The notes beneath the pieces were generated by a model, which had not been told where the DNA came from, did no database searches, and saw only the letters and a list, made by a program, of their open reading frames with translations. Shown in pieces: positions 1 through 8,540 of a stretch of DNA of 15,970 nucleotides. Numbering within the stretch: the first letter of the stretch is position 1; each line of letters opens with the position of its first letter. The stretch comes from Propionibacteriaceae bacterium (GTDB taxonomy: Bacteria; Actinomycetota; Actinomycetes; Propionibacteriales; Propionibacteriaceae): assembly GCA_020438595.1 (NCBI GenBank), contig JAGQUI010000019.1:1-15970 (forward strand). Direction: 5' to 3'. The translations under genes and the position numbers were made by a program.

Positions 1-55
1 ACCTCCACTTTTCGCCATTGTTTCGAGGGTAAAACCCCTAGTCAAAGCCACCTTG

Positions 56-82
56 GGTGCGCGAGAGAGGAGTTGAACCTCC
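56..82 (-). repeat. Core of left att site (tRNA-Leu-like T-arm to 3' end)
   Basis: These 27 bases are identical to 15818-15844. They run from the T-stem to the CC of a tRNA on the minus strand. The identity of the amino acid (Leu) rests on the acceptor/T-arm sequence alone and is inference. Confidence 0.7.
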
Positions 83-150
83 GCGGGACGCGATCGAACA
101 TGCCTCTCACTAGGCGTTATGTGCAGTTCCTGCGGCGCCACCCGAGCCTC

Positions 151-170
151 GTGGGGCAGATGTGGGGCAG
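151..170. repeat. Paired GTGGGGCAG direct repeat, possible integrase arm site
   Basis: Two exact copies of GTGGGGCAG lie 11 bp apart, about one helical turn. The same paired motif lies at the same distance from the right core (15914-15933), and a variant is at 15480-15499. Closely spaced direct repeats beside a core site are the usual form of arm-type sites bound by the N-terminal domain of tyrosine integrases. That role is inferred and no integrase gene is in the window. The rest of 83-248 shows no gene. Confidence 0.4.
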
Positions 171-248
171 GATTCTCCGAGGTTCGGTACGGCGACGACG
201 TCAGACTGAGCTCGCGCAGCGCTCATCAGAGGCTCTCGAGTGCTGGGA

Positions 249-1415
249 CTATTCCGGCTGTCTTCCGATGAACTCGGTCATGCCGGGAACGGTGAAGGCA
301 ATGATCCCGTGGTCGGGGGCGTACACGAGACCCTTGTGGATAAGATTGGCTCGGACAGGGCCAAGGGCGTTGATCGTCTTCCGAAGGCGATTTGCTACCT
401 CCCCGGAGCCGACACCGATGTCGCCTTCCGGACACATCGCGCGCAGATACTTCTTCTCTGCCGCCGTGGTCCGGTCCCACCTCGATCGGAAGAACCCCGA
501 GTCGAGCTTGTTCTGACCCAAGGCGACCCCCAATCGGGCATCGGGCTGTTCGATCTGAGACCCAGTCGCAACGTTCCAGGCCTCTTGACCAAACTGCTGG
601 ATGAAGTAGGGGTACCGGCCAGAGCTGTTGACGACGAGTTCCAGTGCATCTGGCGCCCAACTCACGCCCTCCGCATCGGCTGGGCGGAGGATGGCTGCCT
701 TGGCGTCCTCGGTTGACAGACGTTCGATGTGGCTGAACTGGAATCGCTCGGTGTACGACTTGGCCTCCGCCAACGTCTGCGGAAGCCTCGGGAGGCCGGC
801 CATCGCGAAGAGGACCGGCCAATTGTCTTGGGCCGCGCTCTGGGCGACGACCGCGAGTGTGGTGAGTTCATCGCTGGAGAGATCCTGAGCCTCATCGATC
901 AGGACGGCCAGCCCGACGTGGGATTCGCCGGCTGCGAGTGCAACATCCTTGATGATCCGCTTCAGGTCGGTCTCAAGGATCCCGCTGTCGGCACCACCTC
1001 CGGAGGCGTCGGCCAGATCGAGCCCAAACGTCCAAGTGCCTGCGGCATCGTAGGAGGCCTTGAAGGAGACCGCGGTTCGGAGCGCCCTGAGTAGCCTCTG
1101 GCCAGCGGATGGTTTCGCGATGTCGGACAGCGGCTCATAGAGCCCTTCGCCCAGCAGCTCTCGGAGACTTCGGCCGGCGCCCGCCTCTACCTGAACCACG
1201 AGCCAGTTGCGGGCTTGGGCGTCGTGGCGTAACTGCGTCAACAGCACCGTCTTGCCGACACCGCGCAGACCGAACAAGACCAGCGGCTGGTCAGTGATCC
1301 CCCGCTCGCATCTCTGGAGGGCAACCGACCAGGCAGCCAGCTCGGCATCGCGTCCAACGAGCGCTGACGGCTTGCGGCCAGCCCCGGGCACGTAGGGATT
1401 CCTGACGGCATCCAC
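249..1415 (-). CDS. Orc1/Cdc6-like AAA ATPase (AAA_16 type)
   Basis: This 388-residue protein has a P-loop ATPase core: Walker A GLRGVGKT at residues 49-56, Walker B AVLIDEAQ at about 170-177, and a sensor-1-like stretch LFAMAGLPRL at about 202-211. The C-terminal 75 residues (TTAAEKKYLRAM to the end) look like a winged-helix domain, as in ORC/Cdc6-like prokaryotic ATPases. There is no signal peptide or membrane segment, so it is cytoplasmic. The start is GTG at 1415, with an AGGAG Shine-Dalgarno sequence a few bases upstream. It stands alone between the left att-like junction and a dead IS. Such ATPases are frequent on mobile elements, but their substrate (DNA, partner effector or regulator) is usually unknown, and none is evident here. 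The reading frame is intact. The family call is firm; the biological role is unknown. Confidence 0.85.
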   Translation of the reverse strand: MDAVRNPYVPGAGRKPSALVGRDAELAAWSVALQRCERGITDQPLVLFGLRGVGKTVLLTQLRHDAQARNWLVVQVEAGAGRSLRELLGEGLYEPLSDIAKPSAGQRLLRALRTAVSFKASYDAAGTWTFGLDLADASGGGADSGILETDLKRIIKDVALAAGESHVGLAVLIDEAQDLSSDELTTLAVVAQSAAQDNWPVLFAMAGLPRLPQTLAEAKSYTERFQFSHIERLSTEDAKAAILRPADAEGVSWAPDALELVVNSSGRYPYFIQQFGQEAWNVATGSQIEQPDARLGVALGQNKLDSGFFRSRWDRTTAAEKKYLRAMCPEGDIGVGSGEVANRLRKTINALGPVRANLIHKGLVYAPDHGIIAFTVPGMTEFIGRQPE

Positions 1416-1440
1416 GGCATCTCCTAAGAGGTTGTACCTA

Positions 1441-1469
1441 AGTATAGTGTTCCGCTATACGCACCTACA
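1441..1469 (-). promoter_or_regulatory. Putative promoter of the AAA ATPase with embedded palindrome
   Basis: On the minus strand TATACT (1441-1446) is a good -10 and would place the transcript start about 20 nt before the GTG. The -35 (TGTAGG, 1464-1469) is poor. An inverted repeat GTATAG-N7-CTATAC (1442-1460) overlaps the -10. A GTGTAG direct repeat with 10-bp period lies just upstream. The palindrome could be an operator for an unknown repressor. This stretch is also AT-richer than its surroundings. Confidence 0.45.
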
Positions 1470-1642
1470 CATCTCTACACTTGGGGCCACCCGACTACCT
1501 CGACGCCGACGTGCCCGTCCCCAAGGCCCAGTACGCCCGGCGCCGCGTGGCGTGCCGACAACTAGGGTCCTCGACCAGCACGAGGCGCTGGTCGTCGGGT
1601 GTCGCACGCAACCTCGGAGTGCATCCAAAACGGGGTCTGTCC

Positions 1643-1668
1643 GATGAACGGTGTAAGTGGCGTTCATC
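1643..1668. repeat. Hairpin at transposase stop / IS256 left end
   Basis: GATGAACG (1643-1650) and CGTTCATC (1661-1668) form an 8-bp inverted repeat with a 10-nt loop across the transposase stop codon. The IS end probably lies a few bases further left, near GGGGTCTGTCCG (1632-1643). No matching terminal repeat was found beyond the 5' end of the transposase, so the other IS end seems lost. The stretch 1470-1642 between this and the ATPase promoter holds no gene that I recognise. Confidence 0.4.
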
Positions 1669-3017
1669 TTTGGCGGTTCTTCGTGGCCGCGGGCATGCGG
1701 TCGGCGAAGGTGACGGCGAAGGCGTTGAGGGCTGGCTTCCACCGCACAGCCCATCGTGTCTGACCGGTGCCTTTGGGGTCCAGTGATCGGGTGACCAGGT
1801 ACAGGGTCTTCATCGCGGCCTGCTCGCTGGGGAAGTGGCCCCGGGCCCGGACCGCGCGCCGGTAGCGGGCGTTCAGGCTCTCGATCGCGTTGGTGGAACA
1901 CAGGACCCGGCGGATCTCGACGTCGCGTATAGGCCAGGAACGGGGTGAACTCTTCCCAGGCGTTACGCCACAGCCCGACGATCGCCGGGTAGGGCCGGCC
2001 CCACTTGTCCAGGAACACGTCCAGTTCGTGCTCGGCCGCGTCCCGGCCGGGGCGGTGTACACCGGCTTCAGGTCGTGGCTGATCTGGTCCCAGTACTTCC
2101 GGGAGGCGTAGCGGAAGGTGTTGCGGATCAGGTGGATGATGCAGGTCTGAACCGTGGTCCGCGGGAACACCGCGGTGACGCTGTCGGGCAGCCCCTTCAA
2201 TCCGTCACAGACCAGGAAGAACACGTCGGTGACGCCGCGGTTCTTCCTGGTCGGTGAGTACGGCCAGCCAGTACTTGGCCGATTCCCCGCCACCCTGCCC
2301 GGGCCAGATTCCGAGAATGTCCTTGTGACCGTCCAGATCGACCCCGAGCGCAGCGTAGAACGGCTGGTTGGCGACCTGCCCGTCCCGCACCTTGACCACG
2401 ATGGCGTCGATGAAGATCGCCGCGTAGATCGACTCCAACGGCCGGGCCCACCAGGTGTTCATCTCCTCGACGATCTTGTCGGTGATCCGGCTGATCGTGT
2501 CCTTGCTCACCGACGCGCCGTACACCTCAGCCAGATGCGCGCTGATCTCCCCGGTCGTCAGGCCCTTCGCGAACAGGCTGATCACCAACGTGTCCACATC
2601 CGAGAGCCGGCGCTGACGCTTACCGACCAGCTGGGGTTCGAAGCTGCCCTGGCGATCTCTCGGCACACTGATCTCGACCTCGCCACAGTTGTCGGTGACC
2701 ACCGTCTTGGCACGCGTCCCGTTACCGGAGTTCCCGCCGTTACGGCCCTCCACAGCGTGCTTGCCGTAGCCCAGGTGATCGGTCATCTCCTCCTGAATGG
2801 CAGTCTCGGGCGACGGTGGGGCCGCCGGGACGTCGGCCGGGTCCGGGCGGCCCTCCGCTCGGGCGTTGCGGGCGACCCAGGCTCGGGCCCACGGAGAACC
2901 AGGTCCGGTCGCTATTCGGACATGGGGTCGCCGGGACCTTGCCCGGCGGGGTGCCGGAAGAGCGGGAATCGCCGTTCCCCGCGCACTGCGTGGCGCCGTC
3001 GCCGGCGGCGTGATCAC
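1664..3017 (-). pseudogene. IS256-family (mutator-type) transposase, frameshifted
   Basis: The translation pieced from three frames follows an IS256 transposase from the EEMTDHLGY region to the C-terminal RWAVRWKPALNAFAVTF motif. The DDE residues are all recognisable: first Asp in AIFIDAIVVKVRDG, second in LVCDGLKGLP, Glu in STNAIESLNARYRR. The frame breaks near 2247 (one extra base after WLAVLTD), near 2050 (after PVYTA) and near 1933 (about four extra bases between PFLAY and DVEIRR). The N-terminal part before ETAIQEEMTD is also shortened and degenerate. A GTG at 3017 with AGGG upstream is the likely former start. No functional transposase can be made, so the element is dead. Confidence 0.9.
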
Positions 3018-3179
3018 AACCCTGACGCTGCTCAGCGGGGGCTTCGAGGCCGACTGAGCTCCACACCCGCCAGACCCGGCGCAGGCACGACACGAGCAGC
3101 GTCGTTGGTGGCGGGTCGGGGCCGAGGTGCCTCATGCAGGGGCGCCCGCGAAGCCTCCTCTCCGGAGCCCGGGCGGGTC

Positions 3180-3277
3180 AGTTGGCTTTGCGGCGGGGCG
3201 GTGTCGGCGGGGTTGAGCCGGTCGCGGTGCGCGGTCAGCTCGGCGGTCTGGGCCGGGAACAGCACACCGGCGTCGAG
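3180..3277 (-). pseudogene. Possible tail of an integrase-core transposase
   Basis: Directly after the GH20 stop, and in the same frame, the minus strand reads LDAGVLFPAQTAELTAHRDR followed by LNPAD. This resembles the C-terminal tail seen in some IS481-like integrase-core transposases (LLDAGVL..AQ.AEL..HRD.LNPA). Similarity is short and from memory, and it fades after LNPAD. If right, an IS once inserted at or beside the end of the GH20 gene. The rest of 3018-3180 shows no gene. Confidence 0.3.
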
Positions 3278-4915
3278 TCAGACCGCCTTCGCCGCCCAAG
3301 GGACGGCAGCCGAAGCGAACCAGTTCCAGCCGCGGGCGTCCCAGAGCGCCGCCTGGGCGGCGAGGCGCCCGGCGTAGTCGCTCCAGTCCGTGGCCCCGCG
3401 GCGGACCCAGCCCTTCTCGGCCGCGCCACCCAGGCGCGGGAGGAGCATGAACTCGAGTTCATCGCGGTTGGCGATGGTCTCGCACCAGATCGCGGCTTCG
3501 ACGCCGGCGATCTGGTCGTCGGAGTCCACTCCCGGGGTGTCATCGACAGGGTCCCACACCACCCCGTGCCGCAGCGACATCGCCGGGTAGACCGGCAGCC
3601 CGACCCGTGCCCGCATCTCCTCCTGGGCGGGGTCGGCGGACGCTTCGGCGTGGGGCTGATCGAAGTACAGGCGGCTGATCGGGGAGATCAGGAGCCTCAC
3701 GCCCGCCTCGAGCGCGCGCGGCAGGTCGTGTTCGGCCTTGGCCATCGTCTCGGCGATCAGCGGCAGCATCTCCGCCGGGATCATGGCCTGGAGGGCCTCG
3801 TTGTCCATCATGTCGCCGGTCTCGCGCGAGTCGATCCAGTACTGGGCGATGTCGTCCGGCCCGATCGCGGCCCGGGCCACCTCCTGCCAGCCGACCGCGA
3901 GCCGAGCGCGGGCGCGGACCAGCCCGATGGCCCGCTCGACGAACGCCGCGTGGGCCTCGTCGGCCATGCCGAACGCCTCGTCGCCACCGACGTGGACGTA
4001 GGCGCTCTGCGGGAACTGGGGGACGACCGCGTCCAGGACGTCTTCGACGAAGGTCCACGTCTCCGCGCGCTGCGGGTCGAGGGTCCCGATCGCGAGCCCC
4101 GGGGCCACCTCGCCGAACGCGCTGTCCATCGGCGCGAGTTCAGGATAGGCCCGGAAGATGGCCCCGGTGTGTCCGGGCATGTCGATCTCCGGCACCAGCG
4201 TGACGAAGCGCGCAGCCGCGTACTCGACCAACCCGGCCAGCTCGGCCAGCGAGTAGAAGCCGCCCCGACGATCGCCCATCGCACCGGCCCCGCCGATCGC
4301 GGTCAACTCGGGACGGGACGGAACCTCGATCCGCCAGCCCTGATCGTCACTCAGGTGCAGGTGCAGCACGTTGAGCTTGTGCAGCGAGCACATGTCGATG
4401 ACCCGGCGCACCGTCTCGGGGCCGTGGAAGGTGCGGACGACGTCGAGGGAGAGTCCGCGCCAGCCGAACCGGGGACCGTCGACGATCTCCGCCGTCGGCA
4501 GCGTCGCGACACCGTCGTGCGCGCCCGCGGCGATGAGTTGGCGGAGCGAGGTCAGGCCACGGTGGACACCCTCGACGGTGGTGCCCCACACCCGCAACCC
4601 GTCGGTGGTGATGCTGATGCCGTGGCGCTCGTCGCCGTCCGTGCCCGACTTGCCGTCGGCGCGGACTCCGCCCGCAGGGGCGACGGCGTCGAGGCCGTCC
4701 CCGGCCAGGGCAACCGTGATGGCTGGGGCCCCGGGCGCCGCTGTCGCGAGGGACAGCGCGAGCCCGGTCTCCAGTTTCACATCGTCGACGAAGCGCTGCG
4801 CCGTGACGAAGAGCTCCCTGGGACAGGCGACAACACTCAGGCCGTCGCCCCCGAGTTCGACGTGGTCAGTCAGTTCGGTGGCGTGGGCGGGTGCCGGAAC
4901 GATCGGAAGAGTCAT
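3278..4915 (-). CDS. Cytoplasmic GH20 beta-N-acetylhexosaminidase
   Basis: This 545-residue glycoside hydrolase removes terminal beta-linked GlcNAc or GalNAc from oligosaccharides. An N-terminal GH20b-like domain spans about residues 20-145. The GH20 barrel then starts at FGWRGLSLDVVRTFH (150-164). HLHLSDDQGWRIEV (185-198) and the catalytic Asp312-Glu313 pair in HVGGDE are present. Family GH20 uses substrate-assisted catalysis, with the 2-acetamido group as nucleophile. There is no signal peptide, so it should act on imported sugars. The ATG at 4915 lies 11 nt after the stop of the preceding MFS remnant, with a weak ribosome site, so coupling or read-through is likely. It is the last gene of the operon. 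Length and C-terminus (ARGWNWF) look complete. Exact substrate is not known. Confidence 0.92.
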   Translation of the reverse strand: MTLPIVPAPAHATELTDHVELGGDGLSVVACPRELFVTAQRFVDDVKLETGLALSLATAAPGAPAITVALAGDGLDAVAPAGGVRADGKSGTDGDERHGISITTDGLRVWGTTVEGVHRGLTSLRQLIAAGAHDGVATLPTAEIVDGPRFGWRGLSLDVVRTFHGPETVRRVIDMCSLHKLNVLHLHLSDDQGWRIEVPSRPELTAIGGAGAMGDRRGGFYSLAELAGLVEYAAARFVTLVPEIDMPGHTGAIFRAYPELAPMDSAFGEVAPGLAIGTLDPQRAETWTFVEDVLDAVVPQFPQSAYVHVGGDEAFGMADEAHAAFVERAIGLVRARARLAVGWQEVARAAIGPDDIAQYWIDSRETGDMMDNEALQAMIPAEMLPLIAETMAKAEHDLPRALEAGVRLLISPISRLYFDQPHAEASADPAQEEMRARVGLPVYPAMSLRHGVVWDPVDDTPGVDSDDQIAGVEAAIWCETIANRDELEFMLLPRLGGAAEKGWVRRGATDWSDYAGRLAAQAALWDARGWNWFASAAVPWAAKAV

Positions 4916-4926
4916 GTTCGCAATGC

Positions 4927-5529
4927 CTATCGGACGGACTTGATCGGGACGATGGAGACTGCGCCCGCCACGGCGAGCAGGACGGCGACCGGGAAAAGGG
5001 CGGAATAGCCGAACGCGACCACGATGGCCCCGCCGAGGAAGGGGCCGATCGTCTGAGGGAGGGTGGCGGCGATGTTGAGGACGCCGAGGTCCTTCGCGAA
5101 CGTTCCCTCGGAGGGCAGGACCTCGCTCATCAACGCGGCGTCGACGGACATGTACGCACCGAACCCGAGACTGCAGATCGCGGTGAACACGATCATCCCG
5201 GTCACCGTGGGCAGGAGCAACGGAACGATCATCGCGACGCCCATCACGACCGCCGCGGCGATGACGATGGGCTTGCGGCGACCGATCCGGTCCGACAGCG
5301 GACCGGAGAAGGCCAGCGACACCATGACGGCGACGAGGTTGATCAGGCCGAGCACCGGGATCGGGCCCGGACCGATCCCTCCGCGCTCAGGCACCGTGGC
5401 GACACTCGCCGAGTACCTCGCCCGCCAGCGACCCGGCGAACGTCCTCCGGATGCCGTAGGAGGTCCGCCTCCGCTTCGCCAGCAGCGAACCCCGGGGCAG
5501 GTGGACCGCGCTGCAGCCGCCAGCGTCAC
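4927..5529 (-). pseudogene. MFS sugar transporter remnant, C-terminal half only
   Basis: This is a 200-residue ORF. From about residue 52 (GPIPVLGLINLV) it matches the last five membrane segments of a 12-TM MFS carrier of the SLC45-like sucrose/disaccharide type. It has the GPLSDRIGRRKP loop motif, the SEVLPSEGTFAKDLGVLNIA segment and the terminal PIKSVR. Full carriers have about 400-450 residues, so segments 1-7 are missing. The first 45 or so residues are charged, non-hydrophobic and unrelated, so the deletion joint is near 5395. The GTG start overlaps the lacZ stop (GTGA), the coupled arrangement of an operon gene. It may still be translated and so help ribosomes reach the GH20 gene. Transport activity is very unlikely. 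Confidence 0.8.
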
Positions 5530-8500
5530 GCCGGGTCGACGGACACTCCCTGGAAGCCGAACCGGAAGGTCAGATTCTGGCCCACCGGCAGCCGGTACTC
5601 AGGGTGGGTCCGGGCTCCCCAGGAGTCGTCGCCCGCGACGCCCCGCCGCATCAGCGCCGGACGCAGCACCGTCCGGTGGATCGGCGGCAGCTCGTTCGGG
5701 TGCAGCGCGTTCTCGATCTCGAACGGCGTCCACGGCAGCGCGGAGAACTCCATGCCGCCCGCACAGTCGAAGCGCAGCCCGGCGCCATCGTCGTCGGTCA
5801 CCTCGGCCCAGCGGACGCCCGTGTGGCTGCCCGCCTCCTGCGGACGGACGTACGGGGTCAGCTGGGCGGCCACCTCGCCCGAGTACACCCCCAGACGCGC
5901 GCCGCGCCGCCGATCGACGTAGCTCTCCTCGGGTCCTTCGCCGTACCACCGCAGGCGGCGCAGGTCCGCGTCCGCGGCGAGCAGCAGGCCGAACTCCGGC
6001 ATGTCGGGCAGCCCGTCACCTGGACACACCGTCACCGTCACCTCGATCCGGCCGTCGCCGCTCACTCGGTAGGCGACCTCGCACTCGCTGGCCGGGGTCG
6101 TGGGCAGGTGGTAGGTGTAGCGCACCTCGACCGCGTCCGGATGGACTCGGACCCGGGGGTCCTCCAGTCTCGCCGTGGCGTAGCGGCTGGCAAGGAGCCA
6201 GGGTCCGTCGACGAACGGGGCACCCCAGCCCCGTTCGTTCGACGTGGGCGCGTGCCAGAAGTTGGGCCGCGGGATGCCCCGCAGCAGTTCCCTGCCCTCT
6301 TCCGGGGTCGGGCCGTAACGGTAGGAGACCAGTCCGCCGTACAACCGGGAGAACAGGGCGCTGAAGTGCTCCCCCCGGACGCCGATGTTGTGGATCCCCT
6401 CGATGAGTTCTGGTGGCCGGTTCCCGGCAGGCTCGACCAACCGTTGGCCGAACACCGCCTGCTCCCAGGCCACTTGGTGGTCGGCAGGTGCCCAGTCCGT
6501 CGACGCGCCCAGCCGGAACGACACCTCGACGGTGAACTCGCCGGCCTGGTCGGGCAGCTCCAACGGTAGCCGGTACGTCCGGGTCTCTCCGGGCGCGACG
6601 TCGGTCTCGACGACCTGCTCGGCCAGCACCTCACCCTCGCGCGCCAGGGTGGCCACGCACTCGTACGCCGCCGACGACGTGAACAGCAGCCGGTTCTCCA
6701 CCTCGACGCCGTCGCGGGAGATCGCGATCCGGAACGGCTGGTAGAGGTAACGCACCTCCTGCAGCTTCGGCGTGGGGGTGTGGTCGGCGAAGAAGACCCC
6801 GTTGGCGCTGAACTCGAAGTCGGCGGGGCGGTCGCCGCAGTCACCGCCGTAGCCGAAGAATTCGCGTCCGTGCCGGTCGACAAGCCGGATCGCCTGGTCG
6901 GCGAAGTCCCAGATGAACCCGCCCTGGAACAGGGGCTCGCGGTAGGCCAGGTCGACGTAGGCGTCGACCGCGCCGAACGAGTTGCCCATGGCGTGGGCGT
7001 ACTCGCACAGGATGAACGGCTTGTCGCGGTGCGTGGCCAGATAGGTCTCAACCTCGGCGGCGGGGGTGTACATCTGGCTGGTGACGTCGGTGGTCTGGGG
7101 GTAGCGCGGGTCCCAGTGGACTCCCTCGTAGTGCACCGGGCGGGTGTCGTTGGCGCGGAACCAGTCGGCGACGGCGAGGATGTTCGTGCCGCCGAAGGAC
7201 TCGTTGCCGCACGACCACATCACGATGCAGGCGTGGTTCTTGTCCCGCTGGTACATGTTGGCCGCGCGGTCCAGCAGCGCGTCCCGCCACTCCGGTCGGT
7301 CGCCGGGCACCACGTCCTCGATCGGGATCCGGCCCAGCCGGTGGTTATCCCAGCTGCCGTGGCCCTCCAGGTTCATCTCGTCGATCACGTACAGCCCGTA
7401 GCGGTCGCACAGTTCGTAGAAGAACGAGTTGTTCGGGTAGTGGCTGGTGCGCACCGCGTTGATGTTGTGCGCCTTTATCAGCCGGATGTCGGCCTCGGTC
7501 TGCTCGCGGGTCATCACCCGTCCCTGCAGACCGAACTCGTGCCGGTTCACGCCGTTGAACACGATCCGCCGGCCGTTGATCTTCAGCAGCCCGTCCTCGA
7601 TGCCGAACCGGCGGACGCCGACCTGCTGCGGCACGTACTCGACCAGCTGGCCTGCGTCGTCCAGCACCTCGATCACCAGGTCGTACAGGTGCGGATCCTC
7701 CACGCTCCACAGCCGTGGAGCCGGGACGCGGACGGTGAGCGTGCCGTCCCCGGCGTCGGTCAACCCGTCCACCCCGGCGAGCGTAGCCCGGACGCTCCCC
7801 CGTCCGGCGAGCGTGACCCGCACGGACACCACCGCCTCGGCGAGGTCGTCGGCCACCTCGGTCATCACCTGGATGTCCTCGGCGTGGACCGCAGGCCGCC
7901 GGTACAGCACGACGTCACGGAACAGGCCGGAGAACCGGTAGAAGTCCTGGTCTTCGATCCAGGAGCCGGCGCTGAACCGGAACACCTGGACGGCCAGGGT
8001 GTTCTCGCCGTCGACGAGAGCCTCCGTGAGGTCGAACTCCGAAGGGGTGAACGTGTCGGTGCCGTAGCCGATCCAGATGCCGTTCAGCCAGACAGCGACT
8101 GCGCTCTCGGCCCCGAGGAAGGACACGCTGAGTCGCTCGCCTCCGGCCAGCGACCGGTCGAGCGTGAACGTCCGCAAGTAGCTCGCCACCGGGTTGAAGC
8201 GCTGCGGCACCCCAGGGGGCTCGAGCGTCTCCAGACCGTCCCACGGGTACTGCACGTTGGTGTACTGCGGACGCCCGTAGCCCTGCAACTGGATGTGCCC
8301 GGGAACCTCGATGTCGTCCCAGCCCGAACAGTCGAACCCGGCCGCCTCGAACCCGGCGACCGCCTCGGCCGGGTTCATGGCGTAGTGGAACTTCCACACC
8401 CCGTTGAGGCCTTGCTCGAAGCTGCTCGTCCCGGACGCCGCCTCAGCGGCGTCCGCGAACCAGCGGTGGTCGGAATGGGCGGGCAGCCGGTTCTCCGACA

Positions 8501-8540
8501 CGTAGGTGGGATCGGCGATCCTGGCGATGTCGAACGTCAC
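5526..8540 (-). CDS. lacZ: GH2 beta-galactosidase (LacZ type)
   Basis: This 1004-residue protein is close to the 1023 of E. coli LacZ. It hydrolyses terminal beta-galactosides. Domains in order are a sugar-binding jelly roll (about 40-215), an Ig-like domain (about 217-310), a TIM barrel (about 312-600), a linker domain, and the beta-galactosidase small-chain domain (about 720-995). The acid/base is Glu447 in MWSCGNESFGG. The nucleophile is Glu513 in ILCEYAHAMGNS. NRHEFG and VRTSHYPNN are also intact. The start is GTG at 8540, overlapping the permease stop by 4 nt (GTGA), with AGGAG upstream. The frame runs open further upstream inside the permease gene, but that part is a shadow. There is no signal peptide, so it is cytoplasmic. 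It works with the CUT1 importer and the GH20 in the same operon. Confidence 0.95.
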   Translation of the reverse strand: MTFDIARIADPTYVSENRLPAHSDHRWFADAAEAASGTSSFEQGLNGVWKFHYAMNPAEAVAGFEAAGFDCSGWDDIEVPGHIQLQGYGRPQYTNVQYPWDGLETLEPPGVPQRFNPVASYLRTFTLDRSLAGGERLSVSFLGAESAVAVWLNGIWIGYGTDTFTPSEFDLTEALVDGENTLAVQVFRFSAGSWIEDQDFYRFSGLFRDVVLYRRPAVHAEDIQVMTEVADDLAEAVVSVRVTLAGRGSVRATLAGVDGLTDAGDGTLTVRVPAPRLWSVEDPHLYDLVIEVLDDAGQLVEYVPQQVGVRRFGIEDGLLKINGRRIVFNGVNRHEFGLQGRVMTREQTEADIRLIKAHNINAVRTSHYPNNSFFYELCDRYGLYVIDEMNLEGHGSWDNHRLGRIPIEDVVPGDRPEWRDALLDRAANMYQRDKNHACIVMWSCGNESFGGTNILAVADWFRANDTRPVHYEGVHWDPRYPQTTDVTSQMYTPAAEVETYLATHRDKPFILCEYAHAMGNSFGAVDAYVDLAYREPLFQGGFIWDFADQAIRLVDRHGREFFGYGGDCGDRPADFEFSANGVFFADHTPTPKLQEVRYLYQPFRIAISRDGVEVENRLLFTSSAAYECVATLAREGEVLAEQVVETDVAPGETRTYRLPLELPDQAGEFTVEVSFRLGASTDWAPADHQVAWEQAVFGQRLVEPAGNRPPELIEGIHNIGVRGEHFSALFSRLYGGLVSYRYGPTPEEGRELLRGIPRPNFWHAPTSNERGWGAPFVDGPWLLASRYATARLEDPRVRVHPDAVEVRYTYHLPTTPASECEVAYRVSGDGRIEVTVTVCPGDGLPDMPEFGLLLAADADLRRLRWYGEGPEESYVDRRRGARLGVYSGEVAAQLTPYVRPQEAGSHTGVRWAEVTDDDGAGLRFDCAGGMEFSALPWTPFEIENALHPNELPPIHRTVLRPALMRRGVAGDDSWGARTHPEYRLPVGQNLTFRFGFQGVSVDPA

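Larger units (their letters stand above)
37..175. repeat. Left att-like junction with tRNA 3'-end fragment
   Basis: This block recurs at 15798-15936 in the same orientation. The core at 56-82 is an exact 27-bp repeat. Read on the minus strand it gives a T-stem and loop (GGAGG-TTCAACT-CCTCT), then CTCGCGC, A and CC. That is the 3' end of a tRNA with a GCGCGAG acceptor, most like actinobacterial tRNA-Leu. The rest of the tRNA (anticodon and D arms) is absent, so this is a fragment and not a gene. Flanks on both sides of the core are also similar to the right copy but diverged. Tyrosine recombinases of integrative elements commonly use tRNA 3' ends as attB, so I infer an attachment site or element-element junction. 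Confidence 0.75.

Noticed and set aside
56..82. Complete tRNA-Leu gene
   Set aside because: Only the T-arm and acceptor 3' strand are present; no anticodon or D arm follows on either copy.
207..225. TGAGC/GCTCA hairpin after the AAA ATPase stop as a terminator
   Set aside because: Only five base pairs and no U-tract.
73..516. 147-residue plus-strand ORF
   Set aside because: It runs through the att-like repeat and then antisense to the AAA ATPase, with no family features.
1572..1594. Hairpin CGACCAGC-N7-GCTGGTCG as a terminator
   Set aside because: No U-tract on either strand and no active gene ends there.
3134..5008. 624-residue plus-strand ORF
   Set aside because: Antisense shadow of the GH20 gene caused by high third-position GC; composition is Arg/Gly/Asp/His-rich and matches no family.
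5395..5525. Plus-strand TVATLAEYLARQ, resembling the end of a carrier-protein domain
   Set aside because: Only about a dozen residues match, no other carrier-domain motif is near, and chance is enough to explain it in GC-rich antisense DNA.
5063..6364. 433-residue plus-strand ORF
   Set aside because: Antisense shadow of the MFS remnant and lacZ.
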